Source: an uncultured Arachnia sp. (GTDB taxonomy: Bacteria > Actinomycetota > Actinomycetes > Propionibacteriales > Propionibacteriaceae). Taken from it: 62,338 nt of DNA. The notes below the pieces were generated by a model, which worked only from the letters and a program-made list of their open reading frames with translations, searched no databases and was not told the origin of the DNA. Positions 53,250-61,040 of the stretch are shown piece by piece (position 1 is the stretch's first letter; every line of letters begins with the position of its first letter). Made by a program: the position numbers and the translations under genes. The stretch spans positions 1 to 62,338 of the forward strand of contig CANLSH010000020.1 of assembly GCA_947493705.1 (NCBI GenBank). The letters are read 5' to 3'.

Positions 53250-53818
53250 GATGTGCTCCAGGTGGGGTCGGCGAGGAGAGCGTCGCGGAGTGTCGCAAGA
53301 CATCGCCCGCGGGTGGGCCCGATGGATCCCACAGGTATGCCCAGGGCGTCAGAGAGCGTCGCATAGTCGGGCGGTCCACCGCGGCTGATGACCCGCAGGA
53401 TTTCCTGACACTTGGGAGTGAGGGCTGAGAAGTGGCGCCACAGTGCCCGGTCCGTTTCGGCACGAAGAGCGATATCGGCTGGGCCCTGCCCCGGGTCGGG
53501 ATGCTCCGGAAGTGTGTCTCGGGGCAACGCCGCCCTCCGCTCCCGGCTCACCCGCCACGATTCCCTCCGAACACTGGTGCCGAGCCAGGCGACGATGGTC
53601 CGCGGATCCCGGATGGTCTCCGCCTTGGCGACGACCGACATCCAGACGGTCTGGACGACGTCCTCGGCATCGCTCTGGCTGAGTCCACAGGAGCGCGCCA
53701 TGTGCCACAGGGTGGGGGTCATGAGCCGAACGAGGGGATCAAGGCGGTCCCGTTGGCCGTCGCGGAACTCCTCGAAAAGCGTGGCGGCTTCACGCACGAG
53801 ACTGGTGGTCCTGTTCAT
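53246..53818 (-). CDS. ECF-type sigma-70 family RNA polymerase sigma factor
   Basis: A 190-aa two-domain sigma factor. Region 2 runs from about 25 to 95 (DPLVRLMTPTLWHMARSCGL, then SDAEDVVQTVWMSVV and TIVAWLGTSVRRESW), region 4 from about 130 to 185 (ALWRHFSALTPKCQEILRVI, GIPVGSIGPTRGRCLATLRD with the helix-turn-helix). No region 3, no SnoaL or other extension. It should direct the polymerase to the GATGTATC-n16/17-CCTCTT sites around it, including its own promoter. Translation starts by coupling to a 27-aa leader frame whose stop overlaps its ATG. The downstream small protein overlaps its stop. Confidence 0.9.
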   Translation of the reverse strand: MNRTTSLVREAATLFEEFRDGQRDRLDPLVRLMTPTLWHMARSCGLSQSDAEDVVQTVWMSVVAKAETIRDPRTIVAWLGTSVRRESWRVSRERRAALPRDTLPEHPDPGQGPADIALRAETDRALWRHFSALTPKCQEILRVISRGGPPDYATLSDALGIPVGSIGPTRGRCLATLRDALLADPTWSTS

Positions 53819-53898
53819 GGCCGAACCCCGGTGGGCGCAATGCCGTGCAGTGGCCCGCCGCGTATGACGGCGGGTCCGACGATCCTGAAGCTCATCAT
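53815..53898 (-). CDS. 27-aa leader peptide coupled to the sigma gene
   Basis: A short frame, ATGATG to TGA, encoding MMSFRIVGPAVIRGGPLHGI and seven more residues (APTGVRP). A strong GGGAGG lies six bases upstream of the first ATG, while the sigma ATG has only a weak G-rich stretch. The leader stop overlaps the sigma ATG (ATGA), the pattern of translational coupling. It starts about 25 bases after the predicted transcription start of promoter a. It may tune sigma synthesis or act as a peptide signal; the role is unknown. Confidence 0.6.
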   Translation of the reverse strand: MMSFRIVGPAVIRGGPLHGIAPTGVRP

Positions 53899-53929
53899 TT
53901 CGGTCCTCCCACGTTGCCTTTCAGGAACC

Positions 53930-53960
53930 AAGAGGGAACAGGACACGGCCGTGATACATC
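53930..53960 (-). promoter_or_regulatory. Sigma-regulon promoter-like site a (sigma operon)
   Basis: Minus strand: GATGTATC at 53960-53953, 17 bp, CCTCTT at 53935-53930. Predicted start near 53923, 25 bases before the leader-peptide ATG. Its position upstream of the sigma gene implies positive autoregulation. Confidence 0.7.
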
Positions 53961-54048
53961 AGGGACCGCCCTGGACCACTTTAATCCGGCCCCGAGGATC
54001 AGATGTCGAATTGCTGACATCGCATCGGTCCGGATGGGTGGCGCGCGG

Positions 54049-54080
54049 AATCGATCCGGCACCGAGGTGCCGGGTCGATT
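54049..54080 (-). terminator. Terminator after subtilase 1
   Basis: Arms 54049-54063 and 54066-54080 form a 15-bp stem with one G-U pair (core CCGGCACC/GGTGCCGG), 20 bases after the subtilase 1 stop in the leftward direction. It separates that gene from the sigma operon promoter. Confidence 0.75.
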
Positions 54081-54100
54081 CCGTGTCGGTCGGTGCGGAC

Positions 54101-56215
54101 TCACCGCACGCAGATGGTGATGCCCTTCGTGGCCCGATCGATCGTGACGCTGTCACCGTCAGTGGTTGCCGCGGTCTCGCCCACCCCCATGTCATCGACG
54201 GTGGTGGAATCGCCGGATCCTCCCTCGTCGTCACCCTCGACCGTTGCGCCGACCTCCGCCAGCCCCTGGGACTCGTCCAGTGCCACTGCCTCTTCGACGC
54301 GGAACTCAGCCGCTGACAGCGGCAGAGCCGGGGAGCTGGGACGCCAATAGGTGTAGCCCCAGTTGATGGACCAGCGGTATGACCACCTCGACGAGTTGCC
54401 ATTGGCCCGCAACAGCAGATTGGTGAATGTCACGTCGTGCCCGCTTCGGGCCGACAGGACGGGGCCGGGATTGCCCTGGAAGACGAACTCGTCACGGACT
54501 GAGCCGTCCGGCGCCATGGACCGGAATCGGAGATTGTTGAGCCGCACCGTGTTGATTCCCGGGTTGAAGATGCGGATGCGCACCCGCAGGTAGGCGTCGC
54601 GTCCCGAGCCGAGGAAGACCGGCGTGACCCTGGTCTGCGACCAGATCCGCGACGTTGCTTCAAGCGCCGCCCTGGCGTCGATGCGCCCGAATCCGAAGTG
54701 GTCATCGCGGCCGCTGGCACCCAGCCCTTTGGCGCTCAGCTTGATGATGTCCTCCACCTCCCACGATCGCAACCCCGGATCAACGGCAAGGATGAGCGCC
54801 ATCAGGCCTGCCACGTGCGGCGTCGCCGACGACGTCCCGTTGAAGGTCGTGACGTAGTTGCCGCTGCTGTAGCCGCCCGCGCCCATGATGTCGGTGGTCG
54901 GGATCTTGACTCCCGGCGCAACCACATCCACTTGCGGGCCGTAGTTGGAGCCCCACCAGGTCTCGCCGTCCAGGCTGGTCTTGGACTTGCGCTGGTCCCA
55001 CTGGTTGCTTGCCCCAACAGCGAGGAAGCCACGGATCTGTGGTGACAACCGCGCTGGGTAGCCGACACCGAGCACATCTCCGTTACCGGTCGCGGCGGCA
55101 ATCGGCGTTCCCTTTCCGCCGCGGCCATTGGTTGACGCGTAGCGGAACGCATTGGTGACCACGGTGCTGGCGCCACTTCCCCAGGAGTTGGACAAGACAT
55201 CGGCACCCAGATCGACGGCGCGGCGGACACCCGCCGCGATGACGGCGTCGGTCGTGGACCAGAAGCCACCGCCGATGCCGTAGGCGATGCGGATGTGGCG
55301 CACCCGGCTGTTCGGCGCCACCCCAGCGATGCCCCGACCGTTGTTGGCCCTGGCTGCCACGATGCCCGCGCAGGCCACGCCGTGCCCGTCGGAGGAGTTG
55401 GGTGTGGGGTTGTTGTCGTTGAAGCGGGCATCGTAGCCGGGTGCGAGCGAGTAGTCCTCGTGGGCATTGCCGCCCTCGTCGATGACGGCCACGGAGATCG
55501 CCGAGCTGCCACGGGAGATGTTCCACGGCTCGGGGCAGCGAATCTTGGCGATGCCCCATTGTGATGACAGCAGCGGATCGTTCGGCGTGTAGGACGGACC
55601 GGCTTCCTCCGGCATGTCCGTGACCTGCGCGGCCTCCTCTACGGAGTGAAGCCGTGGCGACAACCTCACGAAGTTCGGAATGGCAAATTCGACGCCGTCC
55701 TGCTCATGGAGCTCATTGGCGATTGCCACCCCCGAATCCTGCTCCCGCGTCGTGCGAACCAGACTCGCTCCTGGCTCCGGATAGTCCTCGGTCACCACCG
55801 CGAGGTGATGCTTCTTGAGCAGCGCTGCCGAATTCCCGCCGGGGGCGAGCTTGACGATCAGTTCCCCCACGTCAACGAGACCGGTTGGCGAGTCCTCGTG
55901 GCCTTCAGTGACTGTCTCGTAGACCGGCGGACCGACCGCACTGGTGTCACCCGCCGTGTCGGCCATTGCGAAGGCGCCCGCAGCCGCGGCCGCCCCCTCG
56001 GTACCGTCCATCTTGAGCACCACGAGGTCATGGTCTGGGATCCGTAACACGTTGACCGGCTGCTGTGGGTCCGGGGAAGCCGCACCCGCACGGGCACTGA
56101 GGGTGTTGACTTGCTCCTCGTCGGCGCGAACGGCCAGGAATTGCCTGGATGGGACGAGGGTTACCCTCTCGCCGTCTGCGTAGTAGTAGTTCTCGTTCTC
56201 TGCCAGCTCGGGCAT
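54101..56215 (-). CDS. Subtilisin-like (S8) serine protease 1, no signal peptide
   Basis: A 704-aa S8 protease. Residues 1-200 form an N-terminal region with propeptide-like segments (EFAIPNFVRLSP near 177-188). The catalytic domain spans about 210-520 with an intact triad: Asp246 in AVIDEGG, His278 in DGHGVACAGI, Ser462 in FNGTSSATPHVAG, and oxyanion Asn378. A C-terminal beta-rich module (about 525-640; RVRIRIFNPGINTVRLNNL) and an acidic tail follow. The N-terminus MPELAENENYYYADGERVTL is hydrophilic, so a secretory signal is absent and the protein is probably cytosolic. AAGGAG precedes the ATG at 56215. Promoter-like site b lies 55 bases upstream. Confidence 0.9.
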   Translation of the reverse strand: MPELAENENYYYADGERVTLVPSRQFLAVRADEEQVNTLSARAGAASPDPQQPVNVLRIPDHDLVVLKMDGTEGAAAAAGAFAMADTAGDTSAVGPPVYETVTEGHEDSPTGLVDVGELIVKLAPGGNSAALLKKHHLAVVTEDYPEPGASLVRTTREQDSGVAIANELHEQDGVEFAIPNFVRLSPRLHSVEEAAQVTDMPEEAGPSYTPNDPLLSSQWGIAKIRCPEPWNISRGSSAISVAVIDEGGNAHEDYSLAPGYDARFNDNNPTPNSSDGHGVACAGIVAARANNGRGIAGVAPNSRVRHIRIAYGIGGGFWSTTDAVIAAGVRRAVDLGADVLSNSWGSGASTVVTNAFRYASTNGRGGKGTPIAAATGNGDVLGVGYPARLSPQIRGFLAVGASNQWDQRKSKTSLDGETWWGSNYGPQVDVVAPGVKIPTTDIMGAGGYSSGNYVTTFNGTSSATPHVAGLMALILAVDPGLRSWEVEDIIKLSAKGLGASGRDDHFGFGRIDARAALEATSRIWSQTRVTPVFLGSGRDAYLRVRIRIFNPGINTVRLNNLRFRSMAPDGSVRDEFVFQGNPGPVLSARSGHDVTFTNLLLRANGNSSRWSYRWSINWGYTYWRPSSPALPLSAAEFRVEEAVALDESQGLAEVGATVEGDDEGGSGDSTTVDDMGVGETAATTDGDSVTIDRATKGITICVR

Positions 56216-56269
56216 GGCCGTTCTCCTTCAGGATGTGTCGTCTCGACGCAGGTTCGCGTCTCATCCATG

Positions 56270-56299
56270 AAGAGGTTTCCCAACGGTCGCTGATACATC
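56270..56299 (-). promoter_or_regulatory. Sigma-regulon promoter-like site b (subtilase 1)
   Basis: Minus strand: GATGTATC at 56299-56292, 16 bp, CCTCTT at 56275-56270. The -35 part is half of an inverted repeat TGATACA-n11-TGTATCA (56291-56315) that reaches into the stop codon of subtilase 2. Predicted start near 56263. Confidence 0.7.
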
Positions 56300-56312
56300 G
56301 CGACGGGCTGTA

Positions 56313-57797
56313 TCAGGGTCGATTCCAGCGCAATTCGGCTCCCAGAGCCTCCCAACCCATGCCAAGAATGTCGTCCAGCTGAGCTGCCCCACCAGCAGCG
56401 GCCAAGTGCGCTGCCAGCCCACCTGCGAGCACTGGGGCGGCGAAGGACGTTCCGCTCCACACGCCGAACCCGCAGCGGAAATCATCCGGGTCGATGGTGC
56501 CCCGCTCATGCCCATGGACATCCAGCGCCGCCATCATCTGCCTATCGCCACCGCACCGTGTGGGCATCGTGCTGACGACCGCCGCTCCGCTTCTGTGACA
56601 GCTGATCCACGGACCGGCATTGCTGAAGTACGCGATGGTTCCGTCCGGGTTCTGCGCTCCGACGCTGACCAGGGGCAGTCGTGATGGGTCGGACGGTCCA
56701 TCAGCGAAAGCGGCGGGAAACATCGGCGCCGTGGTCGCATTGTTGCCGGCAGCGGCCACCACCTGGACGCCCAGCCTTCCAAGGTCCTCCATCAGAAGGT
56801 TGAGCGGGCCGTCAGACAGGGCGTCTTCCGGGGCCTCGTGGTAGTACCCGAGTGAGAGATTCAGAACGTGGATCAGTTCCGCGTCGTCGCCGCTGTCCAA
56901 AGCCTGGAGTTGCCTGGTTCGCAGCGACTGCAATGTCGCGATCAGGCAGGACTCGGACACGACGCCGTCATCGGTCATCACGGGGATGCCCAGGATACGG
57001 GCCTCCGGACAGAGCTGACGGACGAGACCGGCGATGAAGGTTCCATGCCCCGCATATGGAAGCAGGCCGCCGTCGAGGGGGTTGCGTGGGGGCTCAGGCG
57101 TAGCGGGCCCCGGGACCGTTCCATGGCGCCCCAACAGATGACCGTTGACGAACACCTCTGCCGTCGCCGTCGTCGGATCCGCGAACCAGGGATGGTCCTC
57201 CAGACCGGTGTCCAGGATCACTACCACCGGCTGACGCTTGACGGGTCCCAGCCGCCGCGCTGGGTCCGGTAGCACGACGGTCACCGGGGATCGTCCACCG
57301 GTTCCAGGAGTGCCGTAGCTCGTGACCGGAGCACCGACCCCTGCATAGTAGGGAACACCCGCGTAGTACGGAACACCCGCGTAGTACGGAACGCCCGCGT
57401 AATAGGGGGTCGCCACCATGAGGTGATCGAGGGCAACGCCCGGGACTCCCGCCTCCCGGAGCCGGATCAGAAGTCGCGCTGCATCGACAACGTCATCGTC
57501 GCCGAACAGCTTCACAGCGCTGGTGACCGGGTTGAGCCGAATCGGTGACTCCACCTTCTCAGCGCTGATGCCCAATTCCATGGGCTCAATACCCACGCCC
57601 AATTCCTTGGCAACCAAGGAGATTCTTTCCAGCAGACGGGACAGGTTGGCTGGCTCGGCACTCACCAGCAGCGAATTCATGACGTAGGCGGTTGTTCGAC
57701 CCACCCCCGGACCCCAGATCCCCGCCCCCCACGCTGCGGCGACGTCCGGGTCCAGCTGTGGCACGGGGTTGCTCCCCGGCTCCGATGCAATCTTCAC
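56313..57797 (-). CDS. Subtilisin-like (S8) serine protease 2 with YYAGVP repeats
   Basis: A 494-aa S8 protease. An N-terminal helical/beta region (1-128) leads to a tandem repeat of PYYAGV (about 131-154), then the catalytic domain with Asp196 in VVILDTGLEDHPWF, His251 in YAGHGTFIAGL, Asn352 in AAAGNNATT, and Ser451 in WSGTSFAAPV. All triad residues are present. No signal peptide is seen with the GTG start at 57797, which is chosen because AAGGGAGG lies seven bases upstream; the open frame runs on to 57980 but those residues lack support and overlap the promoter. Transcribed from promoter-like site c. It ends 97 bases before subtilase 1. Confidence 0.88.
   Translation of the reverse strand: MKIASEPGSNPVPQLDPDVAAAWGAGIWGPGVGRTTAYVMNSLLVSAEPANLSRLLERISLVAKELGVGIEPMELGISAEKVESPIRLNPVTSAVKLFGDDDVVDAARLLIRLREAGVPGVALDHLMVATPYYAGVPYYAGVPYYAGVPYYAGVGAPVTSYGTPGTGGRSPVTVVLPDPARRLGPVKRQPVVVILDTGLEDHPWFADPTTATAEVFVNGHLLGRHGTVPGPATPEPPRNPLDGGLLPYAGHGTFIAGLVRQLCPEARILGIPVMTDDGVVSESCLIATLQSLRTRQLQALDSGDDAELIHVLNLSLGYYHEAPEDALSDGPLNLLMEDLGRLGVQVVAAAGNNATTAPMFPAAFADGPSDPSRLPLVSVGAQNPDGTIAYFSNAGPWISCHRSGAAVVSTMPTRCGGDRQMMAALDVHGHERGTIDPDDFRCGFGVWSGTSFAAPVLAGGLAAHLAAAGGAAQLDDILGMGWEALGAELRWNRP
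57343..57414. repeat. 18-bp in-frame tandem repeat in subtilase 2
   Basis: Four 18-bp units (57343, 57361, 57379, 57397; the middle two, GCGTAGTACGGAAC with CCC or GCCC endings, differ at one position) encode repeated PYYAGV in the protease linker. The third and first units differ at few bases, so the repeat may expand or contract in frame. Confidence 0.85.
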
Positions 57798-57831
57798 GAC
57801 AGTCCTCCCTTGACGACTTTCATAAGATGAC

Positions 57832-57862
57832 AGGAGGCGGCGGACGGGATCAGCGATACATC
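57832..57862 (-). promoter_or_regulatory. Sigma-regulon promoter-like site c (subtilase 2)
   Basis: Minus strand: GATGTATC at 57862-57855, 17 bp, CCTCCT at 57837-57832 (one base from CCTCTT). Predicted start near 57825, about 28 bases before the GTG at 57797. Confidence 0.65.
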
Positions 57863-58011
57863 CGTGGGCTTCCTCTCGTGAAGACACTATTGCCGTCAGA
57901 CGTTGCGCAGTGCCGATACTCAAGAATCCCCCGGAGCGAGAAACGACAGGTGCCTGTTCAGATATTGCTGTGATCCGCATCAGCGTCAGTCATGGTGGCT
58001 AGTCTCGACAC

Positions 58012-59013
58012 ATGATCCAGGCACTGGTGGTCCATGAAGTTCCGTCCGACGGCAAGCACAAGCGGGTTGCCAAGTTTGAGGAGGTGGAGGAGTCCTTTCT
58101 CAGTGACGAGGGCACCGTCGTCGACGTTGCATACTCCGGCATCAACTACAAGGACGCACTCGCGCTCACCGGCCGGCCCGGTGTGGTGAAGAAGACTCCC
58201 CTGGTGGCGGGGATCGATCTCGTCGGAACCATTTCATCCTCGGGTGATGATCGTTTCTCACCCGGTGACTGGATTGTCCTCAACGGCGCAGGACAGTCCG
58301 AGACCCGACACGGAGGACTCGCGAGTAGGGCGCACATCGATCCTGCCCTGGCCATCTCCCTACCGGAGCGCATGACACCCGCTCGCGCCGCGGCAATCGG
58401 AACGGCCGGCTACACCGCTGCACTGTCAGTCGCCCGTCTGGCGAGTGAGGGTGTGACTCCCGAGGATGGTCCGGTTCTCGTGACCGGTGCGACAGGAGGC
58501 GTCGGCTCCATCGCCATCCTCCTGCTCGCCCGTGCAGGATACGACGTGGCGGCCCTCACGGGTCGCGCCGATGAGCTTGGTGACTACCTGCACCGACTGG
58601 GGGCGACGTCGCTCGTGGCTCGCAGCGACCTGAGCGAGGCGGGCAAGCCCCTGCAATCCGCCCGCTGGGCTGGTGTCGTCGATGCCGTCGGCGGAACGGT
58701 GCTGGCCAATGCCGTGGCCCAGACGGTGCCTGGTGGCATCGTCACGGCGTGTGGCCTCGCCGGATCACCGGATTTACCCACCACCGTGCTGCCATTCATC
58801 CTGCGGGGCGTGACGCTCGCTGGCATCGACTCGGTGTGGGCGTCGCTGGAAGCACGAGAGGAGGCCTGGGCAATCCTGGCTCGAGACCTCGACGGCGACG
58901 TTCTGGACTCGCTCACAGAAGAAGTACCTCTGGAAGGAGCGATCGCCGCGTCCGGGCGGCTGTTGGCGGGTGAGACGCACGGCCGTATCCGGGTGAACGT
59001 CAGCGGCGGGTGA
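58012..59013 (+). CDS. acuI: MDR/zinc-type oxidoreductase, AcuI/YhdH (acrylyl-CoA reductase) family
   Basis: A 333-aa medium-chain dehydrogenase/reductase without zinc ligands. The start ALVVHEVPSDGKHKRVAKFE, SGINYKDALALTGR, and the nucleotide-binding TGATGGVGS followed by SDLPTTVLPFILRGVTLAGI match the YhdH/AcuI group, NADPH-dependent reductases of acrylyl-CoA and similar enones. It is divergent from subtilase 2 across 214 bp that contain promoter-like site c on the other strand. The 3' end overlaps the RDD gene by 14 bp. Confidence 0.88.
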   Translation: MIQALVVHEVPSDGKHKRVAKFEEVEESFLSDEGTVVDVAYSGINYKDALALTGRPGVVKKTPLVAGIDLVGTISSSGDDRFSPGDWIVLNGAGQSETRHGGLASRAHIDPALAISLPERMTPARAAAIGTAGYTAALSVARLASEGVTPEDGPVLVTGATGGVGSIAILLLARAGYDVAALTGRADELGDYLHRLGATSLVARSDLSEAGKPLQSARWAGVVDAVGGTVLANAVAQTVPGGIVTACGLAGSPDLPTTVLPFILRGVTLAGIDSVWASLEAREEAWAILARDLDGDVLDSLTEEVPLEGAIAASGRLLAGETHGRIRVNVSGG

Positions 59014-59419
59014 CCACGACGGTGCCGAGCATGAGATCCGTCAGCGGACGCCGCTCGGCGCCGACTACCACGTGCGGGACAACCAGAGACTTCAGGGCGG
59101 TACGCCCGATGGGGCGCCACCAACCCAAGGTGGCGCCGTCGAGCCGGATCACGCCGATGCCTGCGATCAACTGGCCGAAAGAACCGCCAGTGAGGGCGGT
59201 CAGCACGCTGGCCTCCACAAAGAAGACCACGAGGATCATGAAGGTGCGCCAGTCATCGCCCACCACCACGTCGGTACCGAAAATAGCAACGGCCACCACC
59301 ATGCTGGCGGCCCAGTCCCCCACCATGGCACCGATTCTGGGCCACCAGCCAGCCAGCGATCCCCGCCCGGACACAGGAAGTCCCAAACTCTGCCCCGGAT
59401 ACATCAACGCTTCGCTCAC
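59000..59419 (-). CDS. RDD family membrane protein
   Basis: A 139-aa protein with three hydrophobic helices and the family arginine/aspartate positions: AGWWPRIGAMVGDWAASMVV (first helix with R and D), a second helix near FMILVVFFVEASVL, and a third segment QLIAGIGVIRLDG. GTG at 59419 gives the N-terminus SEALMYPGQSLGLP typical of the family; ATG 59404 is an alternative. It is divergent from glnA by 118 bp, the same pairing as Rv2219A-glnA1. Convergent overlap of 14 bp with acuI. Confidence 0.85.
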   Translation of the reverse strand: MSEALMYPGQSLGLPVSGRGSLAGWWPRIGAMVGDWAASMVVAVAIFGTDVVVGDDWRTFMILVVFFVEASVLTALTGGSFGQLIAGIGVIRLDGATLGWWRPIGRTALKSLVVPHVVVGAERRPLTDLMLGTVVVTRR

Positions 59420-59444
59420 AGGGACCAAGGGTAACCCCGCCGGC

Positions 59445-59471
59445 GTAACCCGGCTGTAACGGATGCGGAAC
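59445..59471 (+). promoter_or_regulatory. GlnR-like operator upstream of glnA
   Basis: GTAAC at 59445 and 59456 and GGAAC at 59467 are spaced exactly 11 bp apart, resembling the GTnAC-n6-GnAAC pattern of actinobacterial GlnR boxes. A further GTAAC lies at 59431. It sits 67 bp before the glnA start, consistent with nitrogen-responsive control. Confidence 0.5.
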
Positions 59472-59537
59472 CACTGGGCAATCTCGAACCGGTAGCGTTG
59501 TTCTTGGAAGTCGGAAAGCCACTACTGGAGGAAACAC

Positions 59538-60959
59538 ATGTTCAAGGACGCAGATGAACTGCTGGCCTACATCAAGGATGAGGGAATCGAGACTATTGAC
59601 GTCCGGTTCTGCGATCTCCCGGGTGTCATGCAGCACTTCACGGTGCCGGTCTCCTCATTCGGCCCAGAGGTCTTCACCGATGGTCTGTCCTTCGACGGTT
59701 CATCAATCACCGGCTTTCAGAAGATTCATGAATCGGACATGTCCCTGCTACCGGACCCGACCACCGCGTATGTGGACCCGTTCCGCAAGTCCAAGACGCT
59801 GAACGTCAATTTCTTCGTACACGATCCGCTGACGAAGGAGCCCTACTCACGGGATCCGCGCAATATCGTGCGCAAAGCAGAGGCATACATGGCCTCCACC
59901 GGGATTGGCGACACTGCCTTTTTTGCCTCCGAGGCCGAGTTCTACGTCTTCGACGACATCCGCTTCGATTCCACTGCGAACAGTTCGTATTATCACATTG
60001 ACTCCAAGGCCGGCGCGTGGAATAGCGGCCGCGTCGAGGAGGGCGGCAACCGTGGTTACAAGCCGCGGTTCAAGGGTGGCTACTTCCCCGTCGCGCCCGT
60101 GGACCACTTCGGCGATCTGCGCGACGACATCGTGCGTCACATGGAGAACGCGGGGCTCGTCGTGGAGCGTGCCCACCATGAAGTCGGGACCGCCGGTCAG
60201 GCCGAGATCAACTGGCGCTTCGACACCATGCTGCGCTCGGCCGATGACGTCATGAAGTTCAAGTACCTCGTGAAGAACACCGCTTGGGAGGCTGGCAAGA
60301 CCGCCACCTTCATGCCGAAGCCAATCTTCGGGGACAATGGCTCCGGAATGCACTGCCACATGTCCATCTGGGACCAGGGCGAGCCACTTTTTTATGACGA
60401 GAGCGGTTATGCGGGCCTGTCAGACATGGCGCGCCATTACATCGGCGGCATTCTCAAGCACGCACCGGCGCTGCTGGCATTCACGAATCCATCGGTGAAC
60501 TCCTACCACCGCTTGGTGCCGGGCTTCGAGGCTCCCGTGAATCTGGTGTACTCGCAGCGCAACCGCTCTGCGTGCATCCGTATTCCGATCACCGGGGCCA
60601 ACCCCAAGGCCAAACGCATCGAGTTCCGGTGCCCGGACCCCTCGAGCAATCCCTACCTCGCTTTCGCTGCAATGCTGCTCGCGGGTCTGGATGGCATCCA
60701 GAACCGGATTGAGCCGCCGGACCCCATCGACAAGGACCTGTACGAGCTTCCCCCGGAGGAGCACGCGGACATCGAGACGGTTCCCACGACGCTCGACGCT
60801 GTGTTGGACGCACTCGAGGCGGACCAGGAATTCCTCTTCGCGGGGGACGTGTTCACCCCGGATCTCATTGAGACGTGGATTGAGCTCAAGCGCGCCGAGA
60901 TCATGGCCATCCAGACCAGACCCCACCCGCACGAGTTCGAGCTCTACTACGCGCTCTGA
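59538..60959 (+). CDS. glnA: Glutamine synthetase type I
   Basis: A 473-aa dodecameric GSI-beta enzyme making glutamine from glutamate, ammonia and ATP. Signature stretches: [30 protein letters not shown], the metal-site [53 protein letters not shown] and [10 protein letters not shown]. The adenylylation-loop tyrosine region is [10 protein letters not shown], so activity is probably regulated by GlnE. GGAGG precedes the ATG at 59538. A GlnR-like operator is upstream and a perfect 22-bp stem follows the gene. Confidence 0.98.
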   Translation: MFKDADELLAYIKDEGIETIDVRFCDLPGVMQHFTVPVSSFGPEVFTDGLSFDGSSITGFQKIHESDMSLLPDPTTAYVDPFRKSKTLNVNFFVHDPLTKEPYSRDPRNIVRKAEAYMASTGIGDTAFFASEAEFYVFDDIRFDSTANSSYYHIDSKAGAWNSGRVEEGGNRGYKPRFKGGYFPVAPVDHFGDLRDDIVRHMENAGLVVERAHHEVGTAGQAEINWRFDTMLRSADDVMKFKYLVKNTAWEAGKTATFMPKPIFGDNGSGMHCHMSIWDQGEPLFYDESGYAGLSDMARHYIGGILKHAPALLAFTNPSVNSYHRLVPGFEAPVNLVYSQRNRSACIRIPITGANPKAKRIEFRCPDPSSNPYLAFAAMLLAGLDGIQNRIEPPDPIDKDLYELPPEEHADIETVPTTLDAVLDALEADQEFLFAGDVFTPDLIETWIELKRAEIMAIQTRPHPHEFELYYAL

Positions 60960-60992
60960 GTTCAACCGCACAGTTGAACCCTGAGCCGGGCA

Positions 60993-61040
60993 GGCAGTGT
61001 GCAGTTGTGGTTGGTCCTCCAACCACAACTGCACACTGCC
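60993..61040 (+). terminator. glnA terminator with 22-bp perfect stem
   Basis: Arms 60993-61014 and 61019-61040 are perfectly complementary over 22 bp around TCCT, starting 33 bases after the glnA stop. No T run follows. This is the longest perfect hairpin I saw in the window. Confidence 0.9.

Noticed and set aside
57798..57980. Longer start for subtilase 2 at 57980
   Set aside because: The extra 61 residues overlap the promoter-like site and lack a ribosome binding site, whereas GTG 57797 has AAGGGAGG seven bases upstream.
47311..59013. Prophage or integrative element
   Set aside because: No integrase, transposase, phage structural gene, tRNA or attachment-site repeat was seen; composition matches the flanks.
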